Assembly (NCBI GenBank): GCA_016935665.1 | Contig: JAFGQN010000119.1 | Coordinates: forward strand, 50,004-114,003 | Direction: 5' to 3' | Source of the DNA: Deltaproteobacteria bacterium | GTDB lineage: Bacteria > Myxococcota_A > Polyangia > JAAYKL01 | Length of the DNA: 64,000 nt | Part shown: positions 27,170-37,265 of the stretch, in pieces | How positions within the stretch are numbered: position 1 is the first letter of the stretch | How the letters are laid out: the number at the start of each line of letters is the position of its first letter | Translations under genes and position numbers: made by a program | The notes under the pieces: generated by a model | Databases searched by the model: none | What the model saw: the letters and a program-made list of their open reading frames with translations, nothing else | What the model was told of the DNA's origin: nothing

Positions 27170-28045
27170 CTAAAGTGTGGCGAGAACTCTCAGCACTTCG
27201 TCCATGCTTGATGGCCGATTATCCGGTGATTTTTCGAGACACGCCATGACCAGCCACTCCAGTGCGGGACTCAACGGTATTGACACTTTTTTGTGCAATG
27301 GCACCGGAATGCGCTTCACATGTGAATCCAGCAGTTCCTCGGTGGTTTCGCCATAAAAGGGCAACTGGCCACTAATCATTTCGTACATAATGATACCAAG
27401 CGAGTAAATATCGGTGCGCCGGTCCACCGCCAATCCGGATATTTGCTCTGGAGAAAGATAACTTGGTGTTCCCAGCACATGATTCGTTGTGGTAATGCGA
27501 GGGGTATTGAGCAGTCGCGCAATGCCAAAATCAGCGATTTTTACCACACTGCCAGCGTTGCTGTTGCGCGGAATAAGAATGTTTTCCGGCTTTAAATCAC
27601 GATGTATGACATCCAATTCGTGCGCTGCCTTTAATCCCTCAGCGGTGGCGGCAGCAATCATTATGGATTGGGGGATATCCAGTTTGCGCATCCCCATCAG
27701 TTTGCGAAGCGGCGGTCCCGGGACGTATTCCATTACAAAAAACAAGTCGCCTTCTGATGTTTCCCCCAGTTCTTTGGCGTGTATCACCGCGGGATGACGA
27801 ATGCGTGAAGCGGCTCTGGACTCCATTAAAAAGCGTTGTCGAATTCTGGGTTCCAGGTTCAATTCCGAACGAAGAATCTTTATGGCAAACAGATCACCGG
27901 ATTCCACACACCTCGCCATATAGACAGCGCCCGAGCCTCCCTGGGACAACAGGGAGTTCAGTCTGTATCTGCCGTTCAAAATTTGTCCCTGATGGTGATC
28001 TCTGGCAGTGCGAACCACCCTGGACTTGTTCGCATTTGAAGACAT
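27170..28045 (-). CDS. Hanks-type Ser/Thr protein kinase, soluble
   Basis: 291 residues, essentially one kinase domain. Gly-rich loop SQGGSGAVY (34-42), ATP-anchoring Lys56 (AIK), Glu75 in helix C, catalytic HRDLKPEN with Asp150, DFG 172-174, and an activation loop ending in GTPSYLSPEQ. It should be active. There is no membrane segment and no sensor or FHA domain, unlike many myxobacterial kinases, so it probably acts in the cytoplasm. It is convergent with the receiver gene. Substrates are unknown. Confidence 0.93.
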   Translation of the reverse strand: MSSNANKSRVVRTARDHHQGQILNGRYRLNSLLSQGGSGAVYMARCVESGDLFAIKILRSELNLEPRIRQRFLMESRAASRIRHPAVIHAKELGETSEGDLFFVMEYVPGPPLRKLMGMRKLDIPQSIMIAAATAEGLKAAHELDVIHRDLKPENILIPRNSNAGSVVKIADFGIARLLNTPRITTTNHVLGTPSYLSPEQISGLAVDRRTDIYSLGIIMYEMISGQLPFYGETTEELLDSHVKRIPVPLHKKVSIPLSPALEWLVMACLEKSPDNRPSSMDEVLRVLATL

Positions 28046-28261
28046 TTTTCAGGCACCGTTACGTATGATGTGATGGAAACTCAAGTTTTAACTCCCAGCC
28101 GTTGTTTCACCAAAGGTAATTTTTTTTTAGTGTGCAGTCAAATTAAAATATTCTTGTAAAAATGTTTTTGAACACATTTTACATTTTTGTACTGTTTATG
28201 CAGTTGTCTGAATGCTGAAGAAGGTTCACTTTTTCTGTTTTTCCGGTAGAAGAATGATGCA

Positions 28262-30361
28262 ATGAAGAATACTGATATCAATACAAATACATATATTAGT
28301 CAAGAAATCGATTTATCTGAGTTTTCATCCGCGGATTTTGCAGCCTGGAAAGCCGCTGCGATACAGGCGCTCAAGGGGGCGCCTTTTGAAAAGGTCCTGC
28401 AGCGGCGCAATCTGGATGATATGCTGTTGGATGCCATTTTCTGCAGGGACACTCATGGCCAATCCGCATTGGTCCACACGAGCGAACTGGTGCGTGGTGA
28501 TGTTTCGAAGGAACCCTGGCAGATTGCGCAGGTATGCCGGATGAACGCCCCCGATGAATTTGCATCCATTGTAATAGATGCGTTGCGAAAAGGGCAGACA
28601 GAAATCCGGGTGGGTATCCGGCAGGCATATGCACATGGAGGGGCGATTCACGCCGCTGCGACCGACACTTTTTCCTTGTTGGATGGCGAACTCGCCATTG
28701 ATGATTTATCGTCATTTCGTGTGGCGCTCCCTGACGGTGTCAAAGATGAGAGAGTGCAGTTTCACGGCGATGGGTTGGGCGTGGCGCTCCTTGCATTCTG
28801 GGTTGCACTGCATACAGAACGCCAATGGGATATTGGATTGTGGCGCGGTGGCCTTGGATTTTCTCCGATTTCACATTTGGCGTTCATGGGAACGTTGGCC
28901 GGTGATTCCGGGCGCGTATTCGATGAAGTGCATGCTGTTGTGGAATGGATGCGTCTTTATTCGCCAAAGGCGCGTGCGTTGCTTGTCGATGGGACTGTTT
29001 ACCATAACGGCGGCGCCAGCCCGGCAATGGAATTGGCATGCTGCCTGGGAGAAGCGGCTGTGTATCTGCGTGAAATGGTGGGGCGTGGCTGTGATGCAAC
29101 GGACGTGGCGAACAGTGTCAGTGTTCAATTGGCAGTGGGAGATGATTTTTTTGAGGATATTGCCAAACTGAGGGCGATGCGCCTTTTGCTGCGAGGGCTG
29201 GCAAAGGCGATGGGGGCTGTTGAACCCCTTGATATTCGCCTGATGGCACGAACGTCTCAATTATTTGCCACCAGAGATGAGCCATTAACCAACGTTTTGA
29301 GAACAATTTCCGCCACCGTCAGCGGCGCGTTGGCTGGGGCCGCAAGCATTCACGCGGCGCCGTTTAATGAATGTTTTGCCCCATGGGATGAATTTGCCGC
29401 GCGAATCTCACGTAACGCGCAGGTGATATTGCAAAAGGAATGCGGAATAGGGGATGTGACCGATCCGTGCGGGGGGGCGTATTACGTGGAACATTTGACC
29501 CACGAACTGGCAAAGAAGGCGTGGCAGCGGTTGCAGCAACTGGAGGCGCATCCTGGGGGATTCGTTGGCGCACTGCAGCACGGGACGCTGGCATCTCAAA
29601 TCGATGACGATTTTCAAAAACGCCTTCAGTTGCTCAATAAGCGAAAATATAAAATGGTGGGAGTGAATGACTTTGTGGCGTTTGATGACGCGGACAATGC
29701 GTTCAAGCGAGGCGGAGACGCCAGAGTCAGGACGGCAGCGGTTTTTGAAACCCATACAACCACAGGTCCGACATTGAAGGTGGATGCCATGGGCAATGCC
29801 GTGGCGGATGCGGTACAGGCCATACAGGATGGGGCCACCCTTTCCCAGCTGGACGCAGAAGTAAAGGGGGAAGGCGCCTGGACGGTGGTCCCCATTGCAC
29901 AACACCGGCTGGCAAAAGGCTATGAAAAACTGCGTGCGGCGGTAGCGGCACTTAACGCGATGCGCGAGAAGCCTTGTTCTGTACTTTTACTGCGTCTTGG
30001 CACGATACGTGAATCAAAGGCGCGCACGGATTTTTCACGGAGCTTTTTCAACCCTGCCGGATTTGTGGTATCCGAGTCGCCAGTATGCGCCGATGTTGAG
30101 GCCGCGCGAAAAGCGGTAAAGAAGGCCGATGCGGATATTGTGGTTTTTTGTTCCACTGACGAGAAATATGCAGAGATTGCGACTGAATTGGCCAGTCACA
30201 TCTCAACGGATGTCAGCGCTTCGATTGTTTTGGCAGGACGCCCTGGAAATATGGAAGATGCCTATCGCGCGAGCGGCATTTCGGAATTTATTTACTTAGG
30301 GGCGGATCACTTCGCCTTACTGAGCTCATTTGTTGCATCATACGGAGAGAACCATGGCTGA
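28262..30361 (+). CDS. mutA: Methylmalonyl-CoA mutase, small (alpha-like) subunit
   Basis: 699 residues, a full-length member of the non-catalytic subunit. The TIM-barrel part aligns with the large subunit, e.g. [20 protein letters not shown], corresponding to [20 protein letters not shown] in mutB. The C-terminal B12-binding-like domain lacks the DxHxxG motif, as expected for the inactive partner. With mutB it forms the adenosylcobalamin-dependent enzyme that interconverts succinyl-CoA and methylmalonyl-CoA. Its last codons overlap the mutB start by 8 bases. A possible promoter, TTGAAC with TACTGT 16 bases on, lies in the AT-rich region upstream. Confidence 0.93.
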   Translation: MKNTDINTNTYISQEIDLSEFSSADFAAWKAAAIQALKGAPFEKVLQRRNLDDMLLDAIFCRDTHGQSALVHTSELVRGDVSKEPWQIAQVCRMNAPDEFASIVIDALRKGQTEIRVGIRQAYAHGGAIHAAATDTFSLLDGELAIDDLSSFRVALPDGVKDERVQFHGDGLGVALLAFWVALHTERQWDIGLWRGGLGFSPISHLAFMGTLAGDSGRVFDEVHAVVEWMRLYSPKARALLVDGTVYHNGGASPAMELACCLGEAAVYLREMVGRGCDATDVANSVSVQLAVGDDFFEDIAKLRAMRLLLRGLAKAMGAVEPLDIRLMARTSQLFATRDEPLTNVLRTISATVSGALAGAASIHAAPFNECFAPWDEFAARISRNAQVILQKECGIGDVTDPCGGAYYVEHLTHELAKKAWQRLQQLEAHPGGFVGALQHGTLASQIDDDFQKRLQLLNKRKYKMVGVNDFVAFDDADNAFKRGGDARVRTAAVFETHTTTGPTLKVDAMGNAVADAVQAIQDGATLSQLDAEVKGEGAWTVVPIAQHRLAKGYEKLRAAVAALNAMREKPCSVLLLRLGTIRESKARTDFSRSFFNPAGFVVSESPVCADVEAARKAVKKADADIVVFCSTDEKYAEIATELASHISTDVSASIVLAGRPGNMEDAYRASGISEFIYLGADHFALLSSFVASYGENHG

Positions 30362-32486
30362 TTTTCCCGATTTAAACAGTATCTCTTTCGACCAGCTAAA
30401 AAAAATTGCAGCTCAGGGGACTCCAGCGCCCACTATGGCGTCTCCAGATGGAAAAAGGGTCGATGCCTCCGATATTGCGGGACTGCCCCATTTGGGTTTT
30501 ACCGCCGGGATTGCTCCCTACCTGCGCGGGCCATATGCATCAATGTATGTGACGCGTCCCTGGACGGTGCGGCAGTATGCGGGCTTTTCCACCGCTGAGA
30601 AAAGCAATGCGTTTTATAAAAAGAATCTCGCCGCCGGACAGATGGGGCTGTCGATTGCCTTTGATCTCGCCACCCACCGCGGTTACGACTCGGACCATCC
30701 ACGGGTGGTCAGCGATGTGGGCAAAGCGGGTGTGGCGGTGGATTCCATACTCGATATGAACATTCTGTTCGATCAGATTCCATTGGATCGCATGAGTGTA
30801 TCCATGACCATGAACGGAGCGGTATTGCCGGTAATGGCGTTTTACATTGTTGCCGCCAGGGAGCAGGGCGTCTCCACAGAACAGCTCACCGGCACCATTC
30901 AAAACGACATTTTAAAAGAATACATGGTGCGCAACACATACATTTATCCGCCGCTGCCGTCCATGCGCATCATTGCCGATATTTTTAAGTACACCTCGAC
31001 CCATATGCCCAAATTTAACAATATCTCCGTTTCGGGGTATCACATGCAGGAAGCGGGGGCCACTCCCGATTTGGAGATGGCGTACACCCTGGCCGATGGT
31101 TTGGAGTATCTGCGAACCGGCATGGCTGCCGGCGTGGATATCGATGCCTTTGCGCCGCGCATTTCCTTTTTCTGGGCGACGGGCAAGAATTTCTTTTTAG
31201 AGATTGCCAAGATGCGGGCGGCACGGGTGATTTGGGCCAAACTGGTTAAATCACTGGGGGCAAAACATCCCAAATCCATGGCGCTGCGCACTCATACGCA
31301 AACGTCGGGGTGGAGTCTGACGGCGCAGGATCCGTACAACAATATTACCCGAACCTGTGTGGAGGCCATGGCGGCAGCGTTTGGCGGTACTCAATCGCTG
31401 CACACCAATTCCCTCGATGAAGCGTTGTCTTTGCCAACGGAGCGTTCTGCGCGCATCGCGCGAAACACTCAGCTGTTTTTGCAGGAGGAAACCGGCATTT
31501 GCAGCGCGGTCGATCCCTTTGGTGGCAGCTACCATGTTGAAAAACTGACCGCAGAAATAATGCAGCAGGCCTGGCAACATATTTTGGAAATTGAAAAACT
31601 GGGTGGAATGGCCCGGGCCATTGAAACGGGTGTGCCCAAAATGCGTATCGAAGAGGCCGCCGCCAGGCGACAGGCGCGCATCGATAGCGGCCGGGAGCCT
31701 ATTGTTGGCGTGAATTTATATCCACTGGCGGAGGAAGACGAGCTGGAGAGCCTGGAAGTGGATAACACGGAAGTGCGGCGTGCACAGGTGGCGCGTCTGG
31801 AAACACTGCGGCGGGAACGCGACAATGACGCCGTGCAAACGGCACTGGATGCATTGACCCAATGTGCAAAGACCGGCGAAGGCAATCTGCTGGAATTGAG
31901 TGTGGATGCGGCAACGGCCAGGGCGTCTCTTGGTGAAATCACCATGGCCATGGAGAAAGTATTTGGCCGACATCAGGCGCGGGCGGAAGCGGTGAAAGGG
32001 GTGTATCGCGGAGAGTTTATGGATAATGAGGTAATCGACAAAATAGGAGAGAAGGTTCGCGACTTTGAGGCGCAGGAGGGACGTCGTCCAAGGTTGCTGG
32101 TGGCCAAAATGGGGCAGGATGGTCACGATCGCGGCGCCAGGGTGATTGCCACTGCGTTTGCGGATTTCGGTTTTGATGTGGATGTGGGCACGTTGTTTCA
32201 AACCCCTGAAGAAACGGCCAGGCAGGCCGTGGAAAATGATGTGCACATTATTGGTATGAGTTCTCTGGCGGGCGGTCATAAAACGTTGCTGACCCACCTG
32301 ATGACTGAACTGAAGAAATTCAATCGCGAAGATATTCTGGTCATTGCAGGGGGAGTCATTCCGCCGGCGGATATTCCCTTCCTGCTGGAAAATGGCGCGG
32401 CCGCCGTGTTTGGTCCGGGGACCGTGATTCCGGAAGCGGCGTTGAAAATAATGCAACTTCTTAAAGAAGTGTTGAATCTTGAATGA
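30354..32486 (+). CDS. mutB: Methylmalonyl-CoA mutase, large catalytic subunit
   Basis: 710 residues from the ATG at 30354, preceded by GGAGAG within the end of mutA. The barrel contains the family block [19 protein letters not shown], with the substrate-binding region intact. The C-terminal cobalamin domain has the lower-axial-ligand motif GQDGHDRGA (about 32113) followed by the expected Ser and Gly motifs ([17 protein letters not shown]). It should be the active B12 enzyme of propionyl-CoA use or succinyl-CoA-derived propionate formation. It overlaps meaB by four bases (ATGA), so mutA, mutB and meaB form one coupled operon. Confidence 0.96.
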   Translation: MADFPDLNSISFDQLKKIAAQGTPAPTMASPDGKRVDASDIAGLPHLGFTAGIAPYLRGPYASMYVTRPWTVRQYAGFSTAEKSNAFYKKNLAAGQMGLSIAFDLATHRGYDSDHPRVVSDVGKAGVAVDSILDMNILFDQIPLDRMSVSMTMNGAVLPVMAFYIVAAREQGVSTEQLTGTIQNDILKEYMVRNTYIYPPLPSMRIIADIFKYTSTHMPKFNNISVSGYHMQEAGATPDLEMAYTLADGLEYLRTGMAAGVDIDAFAPRISFFWATGKNFFLEIAKMRAARVIWAKLVKSLGAKHPKSMALRTHTQTSGWSLTAQDPYNNITRTCVEAMAAAFGGTQSLHTNSLDEALSLPTERSARIARNTQLFLQEETGICSAVDPFGGSYHVEKLTAEIMQQAWQHILEIEKLGGMARAIETGVPKMRIEEAAARRQARIDSGREPIVGVNLYPLAEEDELESLEVDNTEVRRAQVARLETLRRERDNDAVQTALDALTQCAKTGEGNLLELSVDAATARASLGEITMAMEKVFGRHQARAEAVKGVYRGEFMDNEVIDKIGEKVRDFEAQEGRRPRLLVAKMGQDGHDRGARVIATAFADFGFDVDVGTLFQTPEETARQAVENDVHIIGMSSLAGGHKTLLTHLMTELKKFNREDILVIAGGVIPPADIPFLLENGAAAVFGPGTVIPEAALKIMQLLKEVLNLE

Positions 32487-33508
32487 GCCCCACTGATTCT
32501 GCCATGTCAACTGTTGTAAAAAAGCGTGCGTCGCTATCGCTGGATGAATTGATTGACGGTGTGCGTCGCTTCGACCGCACTGTTTTGGGGCGCGCGATTA
32601 CCCTGGTGGAAAGCACTGCGCCATCTCACATGCAAATGGCGTCACAATTACTGGGACATTTTTCAAAGCCTTCCGGTGATTCGTTGCGAATTGGTATCAC
32701 GGGTGTTCCCGGGGTTGGAAAAAGCACATTTATTGAAACCCTGGGACTGTATTTGCTGGCGCTGGGCAAACGGGTGGCCGTGATTGCGGTGGATCCCAGC
32801 AGCACCATTTCGGGCGGTTCAATCCTGGGTGACAAAACGCGGATGGAGCGTCTGGTGCAGCAGGAAAACTGTTTCATTCGCCCTGTGCCCTCAAAAGGGA
32901 CTCTTGGCGGGGTGGCGCAAAATACCATGGAAGCCATGCTGCTGTGTGAGGCAGCAGGGTTTGATGTGATTCTGGTGGAAACCGTGGGCGTGGGGCAAAA
33001 CGAAGCCACCGTGCGGGAGCTCGTGGATTTTTTCCTGTTGCTGATGCTTCCCAATGCCGGTGATAATCTGCAGGGCATCAAACGGGGCATTATGGAACTG
33101 GCCGATCATATTCTCATCAACAAAGCCGACGGAGACAACATCCACGCTGCGCAGCTGGCTCAAAACGAGTATGTGCAGGCCATGGAATTTATGCGTGCGG
33201 CGACATTGGGATGGAAACCATCGGTGTCTACAGGCTCGGCGCTGGAAGAAGAGGGGATAGCAGATGTATGGCAGATTGTGGAACGGTTCGCAGTGAAAAC
33301 GAAGCAGAGTCAAATTTTCTTTCAACGCCGCGACGCACAGCGTCGACAATGGCTGCGTTTACGCATTGCGGGATTGCTGGAGACCCGATTTTTTGCCAAC
33401 GCCAATGTACAGCAACGTCTGCATGACGCCGAAGCAGCGTTCCTGAAGGGCAATCGCTCATTCAATGATGCCATTGAGGACGTTCTGTCATCCTGTAAGA
33501 TTGAATAA
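32483..33508 (+). CDS. meaB: MeaB/ArgK-type GTPase, methylmalonyl-CoA mutase chaperone
   Basis: 341 residues. A SIMIBI-class G3E GTPase with Walker [13 protein letters not shown] (71-82), [18 protein letters not shown], the [12 protein letters not shown] switch region and the NKADGDN base-specificity motif. MeaB gates cofactor loading and protects the mutase from inactivation, which fits its overlap with mutB. The C-terminal helices that serve for dimerisation are present. Confidence 0.95.
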   Translation: MSPTDSAMSTVVKKRASLSLDELIDGVRRFDRTVLGRAITLVESTAPSHMQMASQLLGHFSKPSGDSLRIGITGVPGVGKSTFIETLGLYLLALGKRVAVIAVDPSSTISGGSILGDKTRMERLVQQENCFIRPVPSKGTLGGVAQNTMEAMLLCEAAGFDVILVETVGVGQNEATVRELVDFFLLLMLPNAGDNLQGIKRGIMELADHILINKADGDNIHAAQLAQNEYVQAMEFMRAATLGWKPSVSTGSALEEEGIADVWQIVERFAVKTKQSQIFFQRRDAQRRQWLRLRIAGLLETRFFANANVQQRLHDAEAAFLKGNRSFNDAIEDVLSSCKIE

Positions 33509-33537
33509 GTGTTCCACGCACCGCGCCTCTGCCGCAT

Positions 33538-33903
33538 TCAGATTCGCTCAACTGTTGTATCTGTCATAGGGCCGCCGGCGTCGCCGGTATTAATGGTGCC
33601 GCGCGGTTCGATCATTAATATTGTGCACTGTTCCCGGCATACGGGTTTGTGTTCCAATCCTTTGGGAATCACTGCCATGCATCCTTCGGTGAGGTGCAGT
33701 ATCTGGTGGCGCAAATGGATTTCGAACCGGCCTTCCACCGCAAAGAAAACCTCGTCGGTTTCCGGGTGTCGGTGCCAGATGAACTCTCGTTTGGCCTTGA
33801 CCATTTTAAATTCGTAGTCGTTCATTTGGGCAATCTGTTTATATGCATGCAGTTCGTTGATAAGTGCCGCTTTTTGTTGCAGATTAATGACATTCACTTG
33901 CAT
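33538..33903 (-). CDS. Cupin-domain protein
   Basis: 121 residues, a single cupin_2 barrel. Metal-binding motif 1 reads WHRHPETDEVFFAVEGRFEI (His, His, Glu); motif 2 is around GCMAVIPKGLEHKP. RBS GAGGTG lies before the ATG. Such proteins range from sugar-binding to small-molecule isomerases and cannot be assigned further. It is divergent from the LysR gene, separated by about 105 bases, so it is a probable LysR target. Confidence 0.85.
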   Translation of the reverse strand: MQVNVINLQQKAALINELHAYKQIAQMNDYEFKMVKAKREFIWHRHPETDEVFFAVEGRFEIHLRHQILHLTEGCMAVIPKGLEHKPVCREQCTILMIEPRGTINTGDAGGPMTDTTVERI

Positions 33904-34009
33904 GGTTCACCTCTTTGTTGGAATGGGGGATAAATGCAATCCGGAATGTACGGCGCATCCGTTGAAACATCCATTTGTGAATCCAAAACACTGTGTTAAG
34001 AATTTTTAA

Positions 34010-34915
34010 ATGGAGATTTATCAACTCAAAACGTTTGTTACTGTCGCAGGATGTGGAAACGTCACGCGGGCCGCGCACATCCTGCATACCACCCCCCCAT
34101 CTGTATCCACTCATATCAGGACCCTTGAAAGCGAGCTGGGCATAACGCTCTTTTTGCGCACCGCAAAGGGGATGGAAATCACGCCATCTGGTGAGCTGCT
34201 GCTCGAAAAAGCACAGGAGGTATTGGACCATGTGGCGGATTTATTCAATCTGGCGGGCACTCTCCAAAACAGATTGCAGGGGTATTTAAAGCTGGGTATC
34301 AACGCCAATCCGGAATATCTGAAAGTTCCCGGCCTTGTTGCCACGCTTTATGATCGTCACCCTGAACTGCAGGTGGAACTGGTGCCCTCCAACAGCGCTG
34401 ACATATTGAATGCCATCGAAGGCGAACAACTGGATTGTGGGTATATCTTTGGCGAGCACCACCACTCCGTCGTGGAAACCCTTCCATTATCGGTCACTGA
34501 AATATGCGTGGTTGTTCCTGCCCGGTGGGCAAAAAAATGCGATGGCGCCACCTGGTCCGACATTGCCCAACTGCCCTGGATTGTGCCGCTCACGCCCTGT
34601 CCGTTTATACAGGAAGTGGAACGCGTGCTTAAACGTGAAGAACTGGTGCTGTCGAATACTGTCTTTGCCAATGACGATATCAGTAAAATGACGCTCATTG
34701 ATCAGGGGATTGCAGTAACTGCGCTGGAAAAATTTGAGGCAATGGCCCTTGAACAGGCGGGCAGAGCGACTATCTGGCGTCCGGATGACCGATTGCAGGC
34801 GATTTTGTCTCTGGCATTTCTCAAAAGACGCAAACAGGACGCGCTGCTTCAACTGTTGATTTCCATGGTAAAGGAATTATGGCACATCGGGACGAGTGGC
34901 GAGACGGCCTGTTGA
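34010..34915 (+). CDS. LysR-family transcriptional regulator
   Basis: 301 residues, the usual length. The N-terminal winged HTH (MEIYQLKTFVTVAGCGNVTR, then AAHILHTTPPSVSTHIRTLE) is followed by a linker helix and a type-2 periplasmic-binding-protein-like effector domain. It likely controls the divergent cupin gene and itself from the 33904-34009 intergenic region, as is typical for this family. The effector is unknown. Confidence 0.92.
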   Translation: MEIYQLKTFVTVAGCGNVTRAAHILHTTPPSVSTHIRTLESELGITLFLRTAKGMEITPSGELLLEKAQEVLDHVADLFNLAGTLQNRLQGYLKLGINANPEYLKVPGLVATLYDRHPELQVELVPSNSADILNAIEGEQLDCGYIFGEHHHSVVETLPLSVTEICVVVPARWAKKCDGATWSDIAQLPWIVPLTPCPFIQEVERVLKREELVLSNTVFANDDISKMTLIDQGIAVTALEKFEAMALEQAGRATIWRPDDRLQAILSLAFLKRRKQDALLQLLISMVKELWHIGTSGETAC

Positions 34916-35107
34916 GACCCGGATTACTTTTTTACGTCGCCAGCAGTTTCGCGATATCCCGGATTATATTAAATTCATTGTCTTTTTTTTTAAACGTGTC
35001 TCTTATGAGTTGTTGGCGGGTTCATAAAATTGGGCGCTTACATGAATGGGTAACCACGTGTATTATAGGGGGGCGGCCTTTGCTGCATACTTGTGAAAGG
35101 GTTATTC

Positions 35108-37255
35108 ATGGCATTCTGTGGATTAACGTATCGGACATTTTTTATTCTCTCATTGGTGCTCACGCTGATTTTCCTTTTGGGGTGCAGCAAAAAAAGCAGC
35201 CCAGGTAAAAACATAGCGGACAGTGCTTCGGGAGGCGACAGTGATACTTCATTGAATTCTCCGACGGATTCAGATTCGGCAACGGCCACCGAATCTGTTG
35301 ATACCACCGATAAGGTGACCATGGACAAGCAGAACCAGACCGTCTTTTCACAGGATCAGATGTTGGCGTATCACGTCACTATTGCAGCGGATGACCTGGC
35401 GGATATGGAAGAAAATGGTAACGACGAGGCGTATCGTGAAGCATCGCTTCATGTGGTGGGCGAAGGCGTTGACGAGATGTTCGACAAGGTGGGATTTCGA
35501 TACAAAGGCGCATGGTCGCTCCATCATTGCTGGGATGACTTTGGTGGTGTTCGCAGTTATAATCGGGAGTGCGCCCGCATATCCACTAAAATAAAGTTTG
35601 ATAAATATGATAAAGATGCACGGTTTTTGGGCCTCAAGCGACTGAATCTGCACGCCATGATGGGAGATGGCTCCAAACTGAGAGATAGACTGGCGTACAG
35701 TCTGTTCAACGATTTTGGCGTGACCACCTCCCGTACGGCTCACGCAAAACTGTACATAAACAATGTGTATTCAGGGTTGGTGATTGCGGTGGAACCCATT
35801 GACGGTCGCTTCACCCACTTTCGGTTTCCACAGGGAGGCGACGGAAATCTGTACAAGGAAATCTGGCCCAGCAAAAACGTGGACGAGGACTGGGCGCTGG
35901 CGCAGCTGAAAACCAACGAAAAACCGGAAGACGACCCCAATGTGTCGGATTTTCTGGCGTTTAAGGACGCCATTGCGCATAGCACGGTGGAAACCTTTGA
36001 AGATGAGATGGCCAGTCAAATCAATATGGAAGAGATTTTGCGTTACATCGCGATGGACAGAGCCATTCGCAACTGGGATGGGATTATGGGATTTTATTCC
36101 TCGGAGACTTCCCATAATTTTTACTGGTATCACGACGATGGCCCCGAAAATCTGTTTCATTTGATTCCCTGGGATCTCGACAACACCATGCAGGAGTTTG
36201 ATTTGTATATGGATCCGCAGGGGTGGTGCGACGCGGAGCCGGTGCCCGACTGGAACGAAACGCCGCTCAACTGCGATGCACGGTTCACATGCATCAGCGA
36301 AGAGGCGAGAATGACGCCGCCCAGATGTGATCACTTTATCGACATGTTGGCCAGGACGCAGTGGGATGCGTTTGTGCGTATTGGCAATGACCTGTTGGGC
36401 GATGTGTTTACCGTTTTGGCCATGGACGACAAAATCACCACATGGGCCGCGCAGATTCGTGCAGCCGTGGATGAGGATCCATTGCTGAACGTGGACGAAT
36501 GGGATGCGGATGTCGAGCAACTTCGCGATATTCTGCGGGATGCCGTTTATGACTTTCGGGCGCATATGAAAGAAGGGTTGATTGAGGAGAACACAATATC
36601 TTTGCCCGATGAACGTTTGCTCAATGATCCCATTGATATTGGTGGATTGCGCGTGAATGTTGTTAACAACTTCGAATTCGTCGGCGCCTCGGATGACATA
36701 TTGGACGACTATTTGTATACCTATGGTTCAGACGGCACCGAGTTGACCTGGATGTGGAACGGCGATACGCCAATCATGGGCGATGGTGATTTGCAGTTGA
36801 ATGCGAACTTCGTTCCCAAAAGTGGTGACTGGTCCGAATATGGGGCGTTTGGTTATCCCACCGAAACAGAGATTGATTTGAACCCGTACACCTATATGTG
36901 GTTCAGTGCTTCCGCCAATACAGATACTCGGATTCGTATTGATTTTCAGAGCGATAATTATCAGGAATACGGCGATGCCTGGCCTGTGTTCTCAAAAGAA
37001 TTTGCCCTCACCGGCGTCCCCGCCATGTATCGACTGGACATCGCCAAACTCGGTTACCCCGAATGGGCGAAAGATGCCTGGGAGGCCGGTGATGGTTGGG
37101 GCGACGATATACTGGATGCGAAAGTGCTGGAACATATCCTGAAAAAATTCACGGGCATTGTCGTGCAGCTGTTTCCTCACTCCGATAATTCTGGAAATAT
37201 GATTGAGCAAACGGAACGCATCACTGTGCATATCGACACCATTTACTTTGAGTGA
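35108..37255 (+). CDS. CotH-kinase-family lipoprotein
   Basis: 715 residues from the ATG at 35108 (GAAAGGG upstream). The lipobox is FLLGCS, followed by a Ser/Asp/Thr-rich linker (SDTSLNSPTDSDSATATES). The CotH domain follows, with FRYKGAWS, LGLKRLNLHAM, YLNN-like YINNVYSG, and the catalytic-end motif IPWDLDNT. CotH enzymes are protein-kinase-like proteins that phosphorylate spore-coat or secreted proteins. The C-terminal 170 residues (after about 545) form a beta-rich, jelly-roll-like domain. Being exported to the surface, it may modify or bind extracellular material. Confidence 0.85.
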   Translation: MAFCGLTYRTFFILSLVLTLIFLLGCSKKSSPGKNIADSASGGDSDTSLNSPTDSDSATATESVDTTDKVTMDKQNQTVFSQDQMLAYHVTIAADDLADMEENGNDEAYREASLHVVGEGVDEMFDKVGFRYKGAWSLHHCWDDFGGVRSYNRECARISTKIKFDKYDKDARFLGLKRLNLHAMMGDGSKLRDRLAYSLFNDFGVTTSRTAHAKLYINNVYSGLVIAVEPIDGRFTHFRFPQGGDGNLYKEIWPSKNVDEDWALAQLKTNEKPEDDPNVSDFLAFKDAIAHSTVETFEDEMASQINMEEILRYIAMDRAIRNWDGIMGFYSSETSHNFYWYHDDGPENLFHLIPWDLDNTMQEFDLYMDPQGWCDAEPVPDWNETPLNCDARFTCISEEARMTPPRCDHFIDMLARTQWDAFVRIGNDLLGDVFTVLAMDDKITTWAAQIRAAVDEDPLLNVDEWDADVEQLRDILRDAVYDFRAHMKEGLIEENTISLPDERLLNDPIDIGGLRVNVVNNFEFVGASDDILDDYLYTYGSDGTELTWMWNGDTPIMGDGDLQLNANFVPKSGDWSEYGAFGYPTETEIDLNPYTYMWFSASANTDTRIRIDFQSDNYQEYGDAWPVFSKEFALTGVPAMYRLDIAKLGYPEWAKDAWEAGDGWGDDILDAKVLEHILKKFTGIVVQLFPHSDNSGNMIEQTERITVHIDTIYFE

Positions 37256-37265
37256 GGCCGTTGGT

